A stretch of 64,000 nt of DNA from Pedobacter heparinus DSM 2366. Its GTDB lineage: Bacteria; Bacteroidota; Bacteroidia; Sphingobacteriales; Sphingobacteriaceae. The notes beneath the pieces were generated by a model that was not told the origin of the DNA, did no database searches, and saw only the letters and a list, made by a program, of their open reading frames with translations. The stretch spans positions 4,278,001-4,342,000 of the forward strand of contig NC_013061.1 in assembly GCF_000023825.1 (NCBI RefSeq), read 5' to 3'. Both the position numbers and the translations under genes were made by a program. Shown here piece by piece: positions 1-8,912 of this stretch; position 1 is the first letter of the stretch; every line of letters starts with the position of its first letter.

Positions 1-652
1 CAGCTTCTGCAATAAACAAATAACTTTTATCTGCCAGCTGGGCCACAACAGGCTTTCCCTGTACAGGGCCAGTAGGGCTAATTTTATCCAGACTGTCAAT
101 TCGCGTTTCAGTCCACAAGCCGGCGTAAGATTTAAGCTTCCAGTTATTTGTGCGCTCAAAGAACCAGGCACCTGCACTTCCATCCAAAACAAAACTCGTT
201 TGCTCTGCTGTAATGTGTACCTGCTTAGCAGGTAAATGATAACGGATAGCGCAACCCTGATCAAATACAGCAAACTCAATCAGGCTTTTGCCAATGCCAA
301 TCCGGTAACTTTTGTATGAAACATTTTTAACCTTATAGTTGTGACGGAGCAGTGAAAAGGATTCTGCTATGCTATTGCTGCTGATCAGTTTCAGTTTAGC
401 TGCAGGATTCAAAAAGGGCCTGCCTGCAATACTTAAACCTAGATGAGAAGCATGTATTAGCGTCCTGTTTTTCAAAGAAAGCGTATAAAAAAACCCTTTA
501 TCCCCCCCCTTAAAAACACGAACCGTTAAAGAAGATGAGGGACTTTTAAGTACCAGAACCTTTTCCGCACAACGGACGGAATGCATAAAACAACTTGTTA
601 AGCACAACACAAGCCCAAATGTTATTCTTATTTTCTTACCCATCTGTCTCAT
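1..652 (-). CDS. GH97-type glycoside hydrolase, N-terminal part (runs off the left edge)
   Basis: About 217 residues are visible; the catalytic barrel is outside the window. After an N-terminal hydrophobic signal segment ending near 'FMHSVRCAEK', the sequence reads like the beta-sandwich N-terminal domain of family GH97: a short beta-rich start, 'SHLGLSIAGRPF', 'FAVFDQGCAIRYHLP' and 'LADKSYLFIAEA', blocks typical of GH97_N. Known GH97 enzymes are periplasmic alpha-glucosidases or alpha-galactosidases. I chose the ATG at 652 because it overlaps the TGA of the upstream SGNH gene (TCAT on the plus strand at 649-652, i.e. ATGA); a second in-frame ATG lies at 643. It is the last visible gene of the SusC/SusD operon. 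Substrate and catalytic residues cannot be judged from this fragment. Confidence 0.72.
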   Translation of the reverse strand, partial: MRQMGKKIRITFGLVLCLTSCFMHSVRCAEKVLVLKSPSSSLTVRVFKGGDKGFFYTLSLKNRTLIHASHLGLSIAGRPFLNPAAKLKLISSNSIAESFSLLRHNYKVKNVSYKSYRIGIGKSLIEFAVFDQGCAIRYHLPAKQVHITAEQTSFVLDGSAGAWFFERTNNWKLKSYAGLWTETRIDSLDKISPTGPVQGKPVVAQLADKSYLFIAEA

Positions 653-2004
653 TTCAGTAATGTTCCTCTCAATAAGATCCGCCCCAGGTAGGCCACTGTC
701 TGATCGTATTTTTCTGGGTGCTCAATTATATCTGCTCTCTTGTCTTCAGGCAGTATCATGAGTTTATCAGCCTTTTGGCGAGACAGAACGACCTTTACCA
801 AATGGATGCCTTGTGGCACATTAACTACATCAAACTGCCCCCGGTATCGGTTATTGCAATAGCTGTTGAACCTGTTCATAATTTTTACCGGTTTTCCGTC
901 TATAATCCATTCCAGCTGTCCAGCCTCTGGTCCGCCTATATCAAATACGCCCAACATATCTCCCTTAAAACGAAAACTAAAGGTAGCTCCGGGCGTACTT
1001 GCGGTAAACACGCTTGAAAACCAGGGATTGAACTTTTTAAGATTAGGATTGGCATCTGTCGGCATTAATTGCCAGGCATTGTCCAGCCCCTCCAAAGCCG
1101 ATGGGTCAACCATCGTTGCCTCATCCCAGGCTGCTGTAATTAATGGTTCCGGTAGTTCCTTCTTTTTTAATTGTTTTGCTGCCGCTATTTTTTTGAAGGC
1201 GCGTGCTATAGCCGCTGCATACAGGTTCCCTCCTGCCGTTGTTGGATGAATTCCATCCTCAGAAAACAAAATTTTACCCTCATCAGTCTGAGTACCTTTC
1301 CAGACCAACTTCCCCTCTGCTTCCAGGCTCGCCGCCTCCATACCTAAATTAACAGCAGGAAGGTTGTAATGTATGCCAACCTGTTCCAGCCCTTTAATAT
1401 TTGGCGGTAGTTCATTCTTTTGATAAAAAACTGTCTGACCGGTTAAAATAGTGTAGATCAAACAAATAGACGCATTAGGGTTTTCTCTGATCGTTTGGCG
1501 GATCATCCCCTCCATCCCGGGAGCATAGGCGCCATTAACTGCAAATTCTATAAAAATAAGATCAGGCCTATGGTTGAGTACCTGTTCTTTGATCCGGAAA
1601 GCACCCAGTTCCGTTCCGGTACCGGAGACCCCCGCATTGATCCATTGAAACCTGGCCTGAGGATAAGCCTGCTCGAGGTACCTTGCTGTCTGGAGGCGGT
1701 AGCCAAAATTTGCCTGGGTGATGCTCCCCCCGATAAAAGCGACCACAACCTTTTTACCTTGATTTACCTTTTCAAAAAAACCCGGAAAACCTCCCCTGAC
1801 ATTGCATTCCAACTCATTGTTAAAATTACCAGGTTCAATGGCTGGAATATTGAAAGCAGAAACCTCAAAATAAATCGGAGAAGCTCCAGCCTGAGAAGCC
1901 GCAATCTTATCGCGGTCACCTCGTGCTGGCCCGGTTTGGGAAAATACTGTAGCAGACATCATTAAACAACCAAGTAATATAGTTCTTACTGCAATTTTAT
2001 TCAT
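649..2004 (-). CDS. Secreted SGNH/GDSL-family hydrolase (probable carbohydrate esterase)
   Basis: The protein is 451 aa from the ATG at 2004, which is followed by a clear signal peptide (MNKIAVRTILLGCLMMSATV, cleavage after FSQ). Upstream in-frame starts would put a charged extension before the signal, so I reject them. SGNH features are visible: block I 'FIGGSIT' near residue 90 (nucleophile Ser), a Gly-rich 'NAGVSGTGTELG' segment, an 'FIEFAVNGA' segment carrying the Asn, and the Asp-x-x-His pair in 'SEDGIHPT' near residues 249-252. A C-terminal beta-rich region of about 150 residues (from about 300) may be an accessory jelly-roll domain. The start lies 8 nt inside the end of the upstream toroid-protein gene, so translation is coupled. 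Role inferred: removal of acetyl or similar esters from the glycan handled by this locus. Confidence 0.82.
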   Translation of the reverse strand: MNKIAVRTILLGCLMMSATVFSQTGPARGDRDKIAASQAGASPIYFEVSAFNIPAIEPGNFNNELECNVRGGFPGFFEKVNQGKKVVVAFIGGSITQANFGYRLQTARYLEQAYPQARFQWINAGVSGTGTELGAFRIKEQVLNHRPDLIFIEFAVNGAYAPGMEGMIRQTIRENPNASICLIYTILTGQTVFYQKNELPPNIKGLEQVGIHYNLPAVNLGMEAASLEAEGKLVWKGTQTDEGKILFSEDGIHPTTAGGNLYAAAIARAFKKIAAAKQLKKKELPEPLITAAWDEATMVDPSALEGLDNAWQLMPTDANPNLKKFNPWFSSVFTASTPGATFSFRFKGDMLGVFDIGGPEAGQLEWIIDGKPVKIMNRFNSYCNNRYRGQFDVVNVPQGIHLVKVVLSRQKADKLMILPEDKRADIIEHPEKYDQTVAYLGRILLRGTLLK

Positions 2005-5000
2005 TGCCATTGAGTACAATTTTTTTTGATTTTGTTTTTCCATCATCGCTTTTAAAAATAAGTTCCAGTGTTGCACTTTCACCCATAGCCAGTTTGTTAA
2101 AACCCCATTCATAAGGATACTGGTTTATTTCCTGCACCTTATTATTACAGTTAACCTTTACAGAATAGCCATTTAAAGGGGCCGTTTCTGCAAATCCGTA
2201 GCAAGTATCCCATCCAAAGGGAGAGCGGATGCGGAACAGGAATATCCGGCCCCAGGGCGCCCCAAAGTCTATCACTTTCATCCCGTCCTTAACCGGCTGA
2301 TATTTCTTTAATGCTGGTATCGCTGCTAAGGGAATGGAAATTGCCCTGAATCCCTTTGCAGGCACAACAACATCGGCTTTTGCCGCTTTAAAATCCAGCG
2401 AAATGGACTGACCATCCGGCAGATAGCAGAGCCCTTTCCCTTCTTTCAGTGCACCTGTAGCATCACTCCATTGTATAGTTACTTTTTGTTCAGTCCCGGC
2501 CTCCGAGGAAAGCAGGATCCAGAAGTTTTTATCGGAAACTGCTGTAACATAATTCATTCCCGGATGCTGAATACTGACCAGGCCTTTATGCATACGCAGT
2601 GTCGCTCCTGCCTCTCCAAAAATCTTTCCTTTCCCACCGCCATATACCCGGTTATTAAACCAGACAAATCCTTCCTGCTTACTGTATGGGAACATTACAT
2701 TTCCGTTAGAGCGCTGTATGGTTTCTGTGATCAGGTAATCAAGACTAAATGCAATATGCGGAGGGATGTGGTGATAATAAATAGAGCTCACATCTGGGCC
2801 TTTATAAGGGAAATCTGCCGACATAGGCACATCTGTAAAGCCGGTAGCATAATAGCCTGGATAATTGGTATAACGACCTATAACCGCGTTACGGGCATAG
2901 GTTTCGTAAATAGGCTTGTTTGCATATTGGAACACGCGCAAAAGGTGTGGTGCCCAACTGCTCATAAACACGGGATGAACAGTCTGGCCTTTTACCCTGG
3001 TAAAATAAGTACTGGGCTGCTCCAGTCCCAGACCTACAGGCGACACGAGCCATTCCGGAACTTTCTTTTCCTGTACATCACCTTTTTCTCTGGGGAAGCC
3101 CAAGCGGTAAGGCCGATTGCCTTTCCACCAGATACGTGTAACACCATCGTAGTGATTCCCCTGATGAATGGTTTGCAGACTGTCTTCCACTTTGGGATAG
3201 CTGCGTATTCCCGCAATGGTAAAGTAAGCGCCGTATTCTGCAGCTTTCAGATATTTTTCATCTTTTGTTGTCTCATACATATCCAGCAAATCCCACCAGG
3301 GTGCATAAAAAGTGGCATTGTAAAAAGGGATATGGCTAAGCAACTTATTGGTATTGTTATATATTTTATGCTGAATAAAAAGATCTGCATCTCTTTTTGC
3401 CAGTTGCAGCCATTTGGCCTGTCCGGTAAGCCGGTAAGCCCAAAGCGCCTGGTTCCAGGGAAGAAAATCGGTCGAATAACCCTTTACTGCTCTCAGGCTA
3501 TCTCCCGGCAATGCTATACCTTTCAGCCAGGGATTCAACCCTTCCAGCAAACGGTCTAAACCGGCGTAGTAAGAGGTGGTAAACTGGGACCTAAAAGGGT
3601 TCAGTTCCAGCGTTTTTCGCGTGGCATTAAATGCTGTTGGAACAATGTCAGTGGCCCAGCGGTATCCGCTCCTGGAAAGTGTAAATTCTATTGTTGGCAG
3701 CGACCGGCTAATGTAAAATTCTTCGTCATTTTGCAGTACAGAGAGCGCAATATTAGTCAGCGGCGTAGCATTTACCACTGTAGGAGCTGTTTTAGGATCT
3801 CCTTCGATATCATAAAAACCCTTTAATCCTGGAGCCCAACCTGCAGCATTATCATTTTTAACCAGTTCAATCATGCTAAATACTGCATCGGTAAGCGAGG
3901 ATTGTTCCTGTTTTCTGTAATCCTTTACCTCAAATACCTCCTTCGATACATAATCCATGGCCGAGTCCCAGTTGCCGGCCCTTACACCAATAACAAACCT
4001 TCTTTCAATCAGCTCACCTGCGCTACATTTCGAATCGTTCATTCCCAGCACTGGTGAAAACATAACCGGCTGTATCTGGTTGTTATGGTTTTTTAGTGTA
4101 AACCCCGCAGGGGCATAATCTACCGACCCCCAGTCCTTTTTAAACAATTCAGGACCTGCGGCAACGTAGCTCGAAAAAATACCTTGTTGTGTTTTCGATG
4201 AAACTATGGCAAGCGGTTGCTGCATCATAGAAGTGACCATCATCTGTGGGCCATCAGAGAGCCGTTTATATTGAAACATCGGCGCCATCAGCACGTTTTC
4301 CAGCTCCTGATCAACAACAGGTTGAAAGGCTGCAACACCCATGCTGTAATATCCCGGCCGGGCAACCTTACAGATCAGACGCAGATCAATATGCTGTTGT
4401 GCAGGAAGTAGCGACCAAAGGCCGGTGATGCTGGAACCATTGCGGGTAACATACTGTACTTTCAGGATTTGCTTGTCAATAGTTTCTGCCGATACAGGAA
4501 TGGCTTCACTAAGATTCCCAGCTTCAAAAGGATCCATATCAGCGCCCGGCTTTTGCACTGCATGCTTCCGGCCATTAAAAACAAAATAGGCGTTCGGTGT
4601 TTGGCTGTCCCAGGTCGGATAATACTTAATAAAGCGGACGGCAGTAGCATCAGTACTGATTAAAAAGATCCTGTGGTCTTCCATGTTTGGAATGCCTGCC
4701 TGTTGCCACCGTCCGTCCTTTTTTACTTCTGTTTTACAGGCAATAGCCTTATGATCCGCACCCGTCCTTACAAATTGTACACGTAAGGCGTCGTTTTCAA
4801 TTCCTGCAATTACCTTGTCTGCAGGGCTCAGTTGCAGTGAGGGGCTTGTGCGCTTCTTTTCTTCGCTAAGCACTTCCTGTAGGGCAGGAGCTACTTTCCA
4901 AGACAGAAGCACCTTCTTGTCCAGGTTATTTGGATTAAGGGTGCTATCCTGTACAAACAGGATGGCATCACACCTGCCAAAATTAAAATTGTGGAGACGT

Positions 5001-5407
5001 AGCAGCACATTGCTACTCTTCAGATCTGCATACCCCAAACGTTCCCAGGCATATCCGGGCTTCCCATGTCCGCCCGCTTTTTTTAACCTGGCATTCCCAA
5101 CTGAAAGCTGGATCAACCGGGTTCGCGGAGAGGTTTCAAAATCAGGGGTCCTTATCCAAATGGTATAGCGGCCTGCCTTCCCTATGTTCATTACGGTTAG
5201 CGCATCGGATGTGCTGTCCAGCTCCCCTTCCATAAACCTTAAAATGTTGCCACCAATGCCATCTTTATTTACTTCAGTAAACCATTTACCCTTAAACTGG
5301 AAATCGGTTCCCAGCAACAGGTATTTTTCCTGCTGGGCTATAGCCGTTCCTGTTATTAAAAACAAGAATGCTGTTAGCAATAAACATAGGCCGGTTTTCT
5401 GGTACAT
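1997..5407 (-). CDS. Large secreted alpha/alpha-toroid-like PUL protein with extra N- and C-terminal domains, unknown family
   Basis: It has 1136 aa and a type I signal peptide (MYQKTGLCLLLTAFLFLI, cleavage near TAIAQ). Residues about 26-165 look like a beta-sandwich carbohydrate-binding module ('WIRTPDF', 'FGRCDAILFV'). Residues about 190-500 form a beta-rich region. From about 505 to 960 the repeating helical pattern resembles an (alpha/alpha)6 toroid, and a beta domain and short extra C-terminal domain follow. It aligns along most of its length with the neighbouring 859-aa protein (for example 'SLTDAVFSMIELVKND' against 'SLSDRMLQLLNYVKKD'; 'HPGMNYVTAVSDK' against 'NPNMDYLCAMNKQ'), so the two are paralogues. 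Such folds occur in glycosidases, polysaccharide lyases and epimerases. I cannot assign a reaction or substrate. It is co-transcribed between the paralogue and the SGNH gene. Confidence 0.75.
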   Translation of the reverse strand: MYQKTGLCLLLTAFLFLITGTAIAQQEKYLLLGTDFQFKGKWFTEVNKDGIGGNILRFMEGELDSTSDALTVMNIGKAGRYTIWIRTPDFETSPRTRLIQLSVGNARLKKAGGHGKPGYAWERLGYADLKSSNVLLRLHNFNFGRCDAILFVQDSTLNPNNLDKKVLLSWKVAPALQEVLSEEKKRTSPSLQLSPADKVIAGIENDALRVQFVRTGADHKAIACKTEVKKDGRWQQAGIPNMEDHRIFLISTDATAVRFIKYYPTWDSQTPNAYFVFNGRKHAVQKPGADMDPFEAGNLSEAIPVSAETIDKQILKVQYVTRNGSSITGLWSLLPAQQHIDLRLICKVARPGYYSMGVAAFQPVVDQELENVLMAPMFQYKRLSDGPQMMVTSMMQQPLAIVSSKTQQGIFSSYVAAGPELFKKDWGSVDYAPAGFTLKNHNNQIQPVMFSPVLGMNDSKCSAGELIERRFVIGVRAGNWDSAMDYVSKEVFEVKDYRKQEQSSLTDAVFSMIELVKNDNAAGWAPGLKGFYDIEGDPKTAPTVVNATPLTNIALSVLQNDEEFYISRSLPTIEFTLSRSGYRWATDIVPTAFNATRKTLELNPFRSQFTTSYYAGLDRLLEGLNPWLKGIALPGDSLRAVKGYSTDFLPWNQALWAYRLTGQAKWLQLAKRDADLFIQHKIYNNTNKLLSHIPFYNATFYAPWWDLLDMYETTKDEKYLKAAEYGAYFTIAGIRSYPKVEDSLQTIHQGNHYDGVTRIWWKGNRPYRLGFPREKGDVQEKKVPEWLVSPVGLGLEQPSTYFTRVKGQTVHPVFMSSWAPHLLRVFQYANKPIYETYARNAVIGRYTNYPGYYATGFTDVPMSADFPYKGPDVSSIYYHHIPPHIAFSLDYLITETIQRSNGNVMFPYSKQEGFVWFNNRVYGGGKGKIFGEAGATLRMHKGLVSIQHPGMNYVTAVSDKNFWILLSSEAGTEQKVTIQWSDATGALKEGKGLCYLPDGQSISLDFKAAKADVVVPAKGFRAISIPLAAIPALKKYQPVKDGMKVIDFGAPWGRIFLFRIRSPFGWDTCYGFAETAPLNGYSVKVNCNNKVQEINQYPYEWGFNKLAMGESATLELIFKSDDGKTKSKKIVLNGNE

Positions 5408-5419
5408 CTTCTTTAAGAT

Positions 5420-7999
5420 TTATTTATATTTAAGTGCATAGACCTGCAAGCCATAAGGTTTTATTTCGATGTGATCACCTATAGAAAAAGGAAGCTTTGA
5501 GCCTGAAGCAGAAAGGCGCACAGCAGTTTTCAGGTCCAGACTATACCCTTGAATAAAACCTGACTGGTCTAGGTGAATAGCACCTTTCTGTATTTCATCA
5601 TCGTTATTCAGTACAAACAGATAAAATACCTTATCCTGCTTATTCATGGCGCATAAATAGTCCATATTGGGATTGTTTAATGACACGAGCTTTTCGATTA
5701 AAGTCAGATCCCCCTGCTGATCAAATATTTTTCCCTGCCGGAACCCAAATGTTTTATGTGGGCCAACCTTAGGTGCAAGAAAACCTGAAGGAAAATCAAT
5801 CCGCCCCTGCGAGCGCAATGAAAGTTCGGCCATCAGGTAATCGGTGATCCACCCTATCTGCCACCAGGCATGATGAGGAAAAGGCCCGGCACCCTTGTTC
5901 ATAGCACTCCAGTAATAAGATGCAACTCCTGTGGCCGGGTCTACAAAAGCATTCTTACTCAAAGCTGCTGTCCTCGCCATTTTAAGATACAGGGAGTCTT
6001 TTGTCAGTTGAAAAAGCCTGACAAACATGCCTGCATGACTAGCCAGTAAAATTGGGCCGCTGTTATTAGCAGAGCCTAAAACACCCCCATGTTCAAAACT
6101 TAGACCTACCTGGCTGATCTGCCAGTCCTCCAACTGCCTTGCTCCATTTTTTTTGCCCTTCCGATCAGGAATCGGATGGGAATATATGGAAGTTGTGTAG
6201 AATTGGGCCGTTTTAACAGCAGCCTGTTTAAACCTTGGTTCTTTTGTGATCTCAAACAGATCCAGCAATGCCTGGGCGCTTTGACCGGTTGCAAAATCGG
6301 GTGCAAACCTGGCATCTCCGCAAACTCCTAAAAAATAACCTTGCGCTACCGCATTTCTAATATACCAGTCGGCCGCCTTTACAGCGGCATCCAGATATTT
6401 TTTATCCCTTAGTATCTGGTATGCAATCAGCAGCCCGTAAAAAGTAGGCCTATAATCTTTCAGGTCCTCAAACATGGGTTTCTGCGTGTGGTTGTTGTAA
6501 GCTACTTCCCAATAACCTTCCGGCTTCATTTTAGTCAGCAGCCAGTCGGCCGCCAAACGGATCCCCGATTTGAGCTGCTGATTGCCGGGTTCAAATAAAG
6601 ACACATTTCCCATATCCTGCAACATATAATAGGTGGTCGCTATTGGCTCGGTATAGGGGCCCCATTCTTCGGTAAAGCGTTTTGAACGATAAAGATAATA
6701 TTGCCCTGCAGCTGCTCCGTTAAAAAATCCAACGGCTGTATTTTGCTGTGCCAGTTTAAAGTTCAGTGCATCTTTAAGCCGTTTATGGATAAGGACAGAA
6801 TCCTGTGTAATATTGGCCAGCATCCACATTGCACCATAGTCGGCATTTTTTACGGCATCTTTTTCCGATTCATATACTCCACCTAAATATTCCTGGGCAC
6901 CAATAGTACCACCGTTATAGTCAAAAGTCCGCCAGCGGGAAGTACTGTCCTTTTTTACATAGTTTAAAAGCTGTAGCATGCGATCAGATAAGGACTGCTT
7001 GCTTTGTTTTAAATGCAGCAGTTCATCAAAGCGGTAAACATCATTCACTATATGCTGGTATACCTGGTACCAGTTTGAAATATTGATGGTGTACCTGAAA
7101 CTGAACGAAATGCTTTCCCCCTTTTTTAAATAGGATTTTTGCTGCCCCAATACCGGATGATATAAGGTTGGGCTCAGTTGCTCCTGACGGTTAATGAGGG
7201 ACAGGCCAAGTAACCAGTTCGACTGGGTAGATCTATCATATTCCCATGGGTCCCTGCCTGTTCCCGGCTCGGCTGTAACGGCCAGCGTAATCCCTTCTTT
7301 ATTGGTAAGCATGGCCGTAAGTGCTGCTGCTGTTCTTTCTCTTACAACAACTGGTCTGTCAGGAATTCCGTGGCCATAAGCATAAGCATCAGTAAAATCG
7401 CTGTTGATTGTGTTGCCCTGAAACACGCCGGGAATACAGCCCCATTCAAAGTGGTTTTTATCATTTGCACTAACTGCCGGACTCGCTATTGAATAATACC
7501 CGTCCTTAACAGCTGTTAAGCGGATAGAAACGCGAAGATCATTTTTGTAGACAGGGTCAAGTTTCCAGGTAGCTTCAATGGTGGCGACATCTGTTTTTTG
7601 TTGAAATACGATGGTATTCCCAACTTTTTTATACCCTTGCGGATAAAATAATATGGAACGCCCTTCTTTATTCAAAGAAACTGCAGAAGTATTGGCTTTC
7701 CAGGTAGGGATGATATAACGGTACTCCGGCTCAGGAAACTGAATTTCTTTCCCGTCCTTATCTTTAACCTCAGAGTCCATCTTAGGTTCACCTGCGCTGT
7801 AAAGCAGGGTATATTGCCCCAGTGTGCCCGACAATGCGCGCCATCCATTTTGGCCTTTCACCGATAGCTGCTTTATTTTATACCCATTGCCGGTATCTTC
7901 CCAATTCAGACGAAGCACCTGATTTGTCAAAGCAGCTTGCTGGGCATAACTATTGCCTGCAAAAGCAATCAGCATCACGATTAAACTGTTCAATCTCAT
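5420..7999 (-). CDS. Secreted alpha/alpha-toroid-like PUL protein, unknown family, paralogue of the 1136-aa neighbour
   Basis: The protein has 859 aa with a signal peptide (MRLNSLIVMLIAFAGNSYAQ). An N-terminal beta-sandwich-like region (about 20-320) precedes a helical region (about 335-760) rich in the aromatic and helix-turn patterns of (alpha/alpha)6 barrels ('AADWYIRNA', 'ATGQSAQALLDLFEIT', 'HHAWWQIGWITDYLMAE'), then a C-terminal beta domain ending 'IKPYGLQVYALKYK'. This layout of super-sandwich, toroid and beta domain is that of many polysaccharide-active enzymes. It lacks the N-terminal module of its larger paralogue. Its ATG overlaps the TGA of the DUF5017 gene (ATGA, 7996-7999), and the next gene starts 12 nt after its stop. 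A degrading enzyme for the imported glycan is the likely role; lyase, hydrolase or other cannot be decided by eye. Confidence 0.75.
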   Translation of the reverse strand: MRLNSLIVMLIAFAGNSYAQQAALTNQVLRLNWEDTGNGYKIKQLSVKGQNGWRALSGTLGQYTLLYSAGEPKMDSEVKDKDGKEIQFPEPEYRYIIPTWKANTSAVSLNKEGRSILFYPQGYKKVGNTIVFQQKTDVATIEATWKLDPVYKNDLRVSIRLTAVKDGYYSIASPAVSANDKNHFEWGCIPGVFQGNTINSDFTDAYAYGHGIPDRPVVVRERTAAALTAMLTNKEGITLAVTAEPGTGRDPWEYDRSTQSNWLLGLSLINRQEQLSPTLYHPVLGQQKSYLKKGESISFSFRYTINISNWYQVYQHIVNDVYRFDELLHLKQSKQSLSDRMLQLLNYVKKDSTSRWRTFDYNGGTIGAQEYLGGVYESEKDAVKNADYGAMWMLANITQDSVLIHKRLKDALNFKLAQQNTAVGFFNGAAAGQYYLYRSKRFTEEWGPYTEPIATTYYMLQDMGNVSLFEPGNQQLKSGIRLAADWLLTKMKPEGYWEVAYNNHTQKPMFEDLKDYRPTFYGLLIAYQILRDKKYLDAAVKAADWYIRNAVAQGYFLGVCGDARFAPDFATGQSAQALLDLFEITKEPRFKQAAVKTAQFYTTSIYSHPIPDRKGKKNGARQLEDWQISQVGLSFEHGGVLGSANNSGPILLASHAGMFVRLFQLTKDSLYLKMARTAALSKNAFVDPATGVASYYWSAMNKGAGPFPHHAWWQIGWITDYLMAELSLRSQGRIDFPSGFLAPKVGPHKTFGFRQGKIFDQQGDLTLIEKLVSLNNPNMDYLCAMNKQDKVFYLFVLNNDDEIQKGAIHLDQSGFIQGYSLDLKTAVRLSASGSKLPFSIGDHIEIKPYGLQVYALKYK

Positions 8000-8895
8000 T
8001 GGGTAATGTTTAATTCTATTTCCTTTACAACTGTTGCTGATCGCTCCAAATTGGCATTGGTTGCCACAAACGTCACTTTGTAAACGCCAGCCTTGGTATA
8101 TACCCTGGTATAATTGGTCAGGTTTTGGGAAATGTTCTTAATGGATTCCCCTATATCTGGTGTAGTACTGTTGGGATTAAACTGTTTGGTTACCACCCAG
8201 TCGTCATCCAGTTCAGTGCTGTTCCTTACGGTAAGCAGCTGGGCCGAGGTAATGCTCCAGGTGGTAGCAGGACCACTAAAGTTAAAAGCAGTCCAGCCCG
8301 CCGTAGCCATGGTAGCCAGCACGGTTTCTTCTCCCTGCTGGTTGGTGCTCTTAAGATCAAAAGAACGGACTACCCAGCGGTTTTGCTGTGCTTCCGGCTT
8401 TATAACGCTGGTCTTATAAGCCAAAGCCAATACCATGCTTTTATTACGTGCAGCAAAACTGTTCAGGTCAATGTTCCCCGAAGGCGTCTGGTCCAGACCG
8501 GAAGAAAGAACAGCCTTATCAGTAATGTCTTCCCAGGTAGCCGCCCTAACACTTGCAGCATCATATTTTCCACTGAAATCGGTTGATACATATACCTTTA
8601 TTACAGACTGGTCGATAGGCATGAGCCCGAACTGGGCGAAAGTCTTAAAATTGAGGGAAATGGAATTTCCTTCCACTACGGTTCTTTTTCTAAACTCATA
8701 TTTACGGCCTACTTCACCCGACCAGAATACAATGTTCTCCGGTTTTCCGTTTATGACAAACCGCACAGAATCACCTATTTTATAACTGGTTTTTTCCGGT
8801 TCAACGGAAAAATCATCCGGAGCAGCCAGTTCATAGGTCTTCTGGCAGGAGGCCAGAAAAAAGCATACGATAGATGCAATTAATAACTTATTCAT
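7996..8895 (-). CDS. DUF5017-type surface lipoprotein (SusE-position glycan-binding protein)
   Basis: It has 299 aa from the ATG at 8895, followed by a lipoprotein signal with lipobox LASC (MNKLLIASIVCFFLASC). The upstream in-frame ATG at 8919 would overlap the susD stop and add residues before the signal, so I prefer 8895. After the Cys, 'DDFSVEPEKTSYKIGDSVRF' and 'IVFWSGEVGRKYEFRKRT' match the start of DUF5017 domains, often encoded right after susD. An immunoglobulin-like C-terminal segment ('YTKAGVYKVTFVATNANLE') looks PKD-like. Known SusE/F-position proteins sit on the outer surface and bind glycan. It lies 17 nt after susD and overlaps the next gene by 4 nt. Confidence 0.82.
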   Translation of the reverse strand: MNKLLIASIVCFFLASCQKTYELAAPDDFSVEPEKTSYKIGDSVRFVINGKPENIVFWSGEVGRKYEFRKRTVVEGNSISLNFKTFAQFGLMPIDQSVIKVYVSTDFSGKYDAASVRAATWEDITDKAVLSSGLDQTPSGNIDLNSFAARNKSMVLALAYKTSVIKPEAQQNRWVVRSFDLKSTNQQGEETVLATMATAGWTAFNFSGPATTWSITSAQLLTVRNSTELDDDWVVTKQFNPNSTTPDIGESIKNISQNLTNYTRVYTKAGVYKVTFVATNANLERSATVVKEIELNITQ

Positions 8896-8912
8896 CTGAT
8901 ACAATTTTGTAG

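Noticed and set aside
2471..3559. 362-codon plus-strand open frame
   Set aside because: It is antisense to the 1136-aa toroid protein, which has a signal peptide and a paralogue; the plus-strand frame has no family features.
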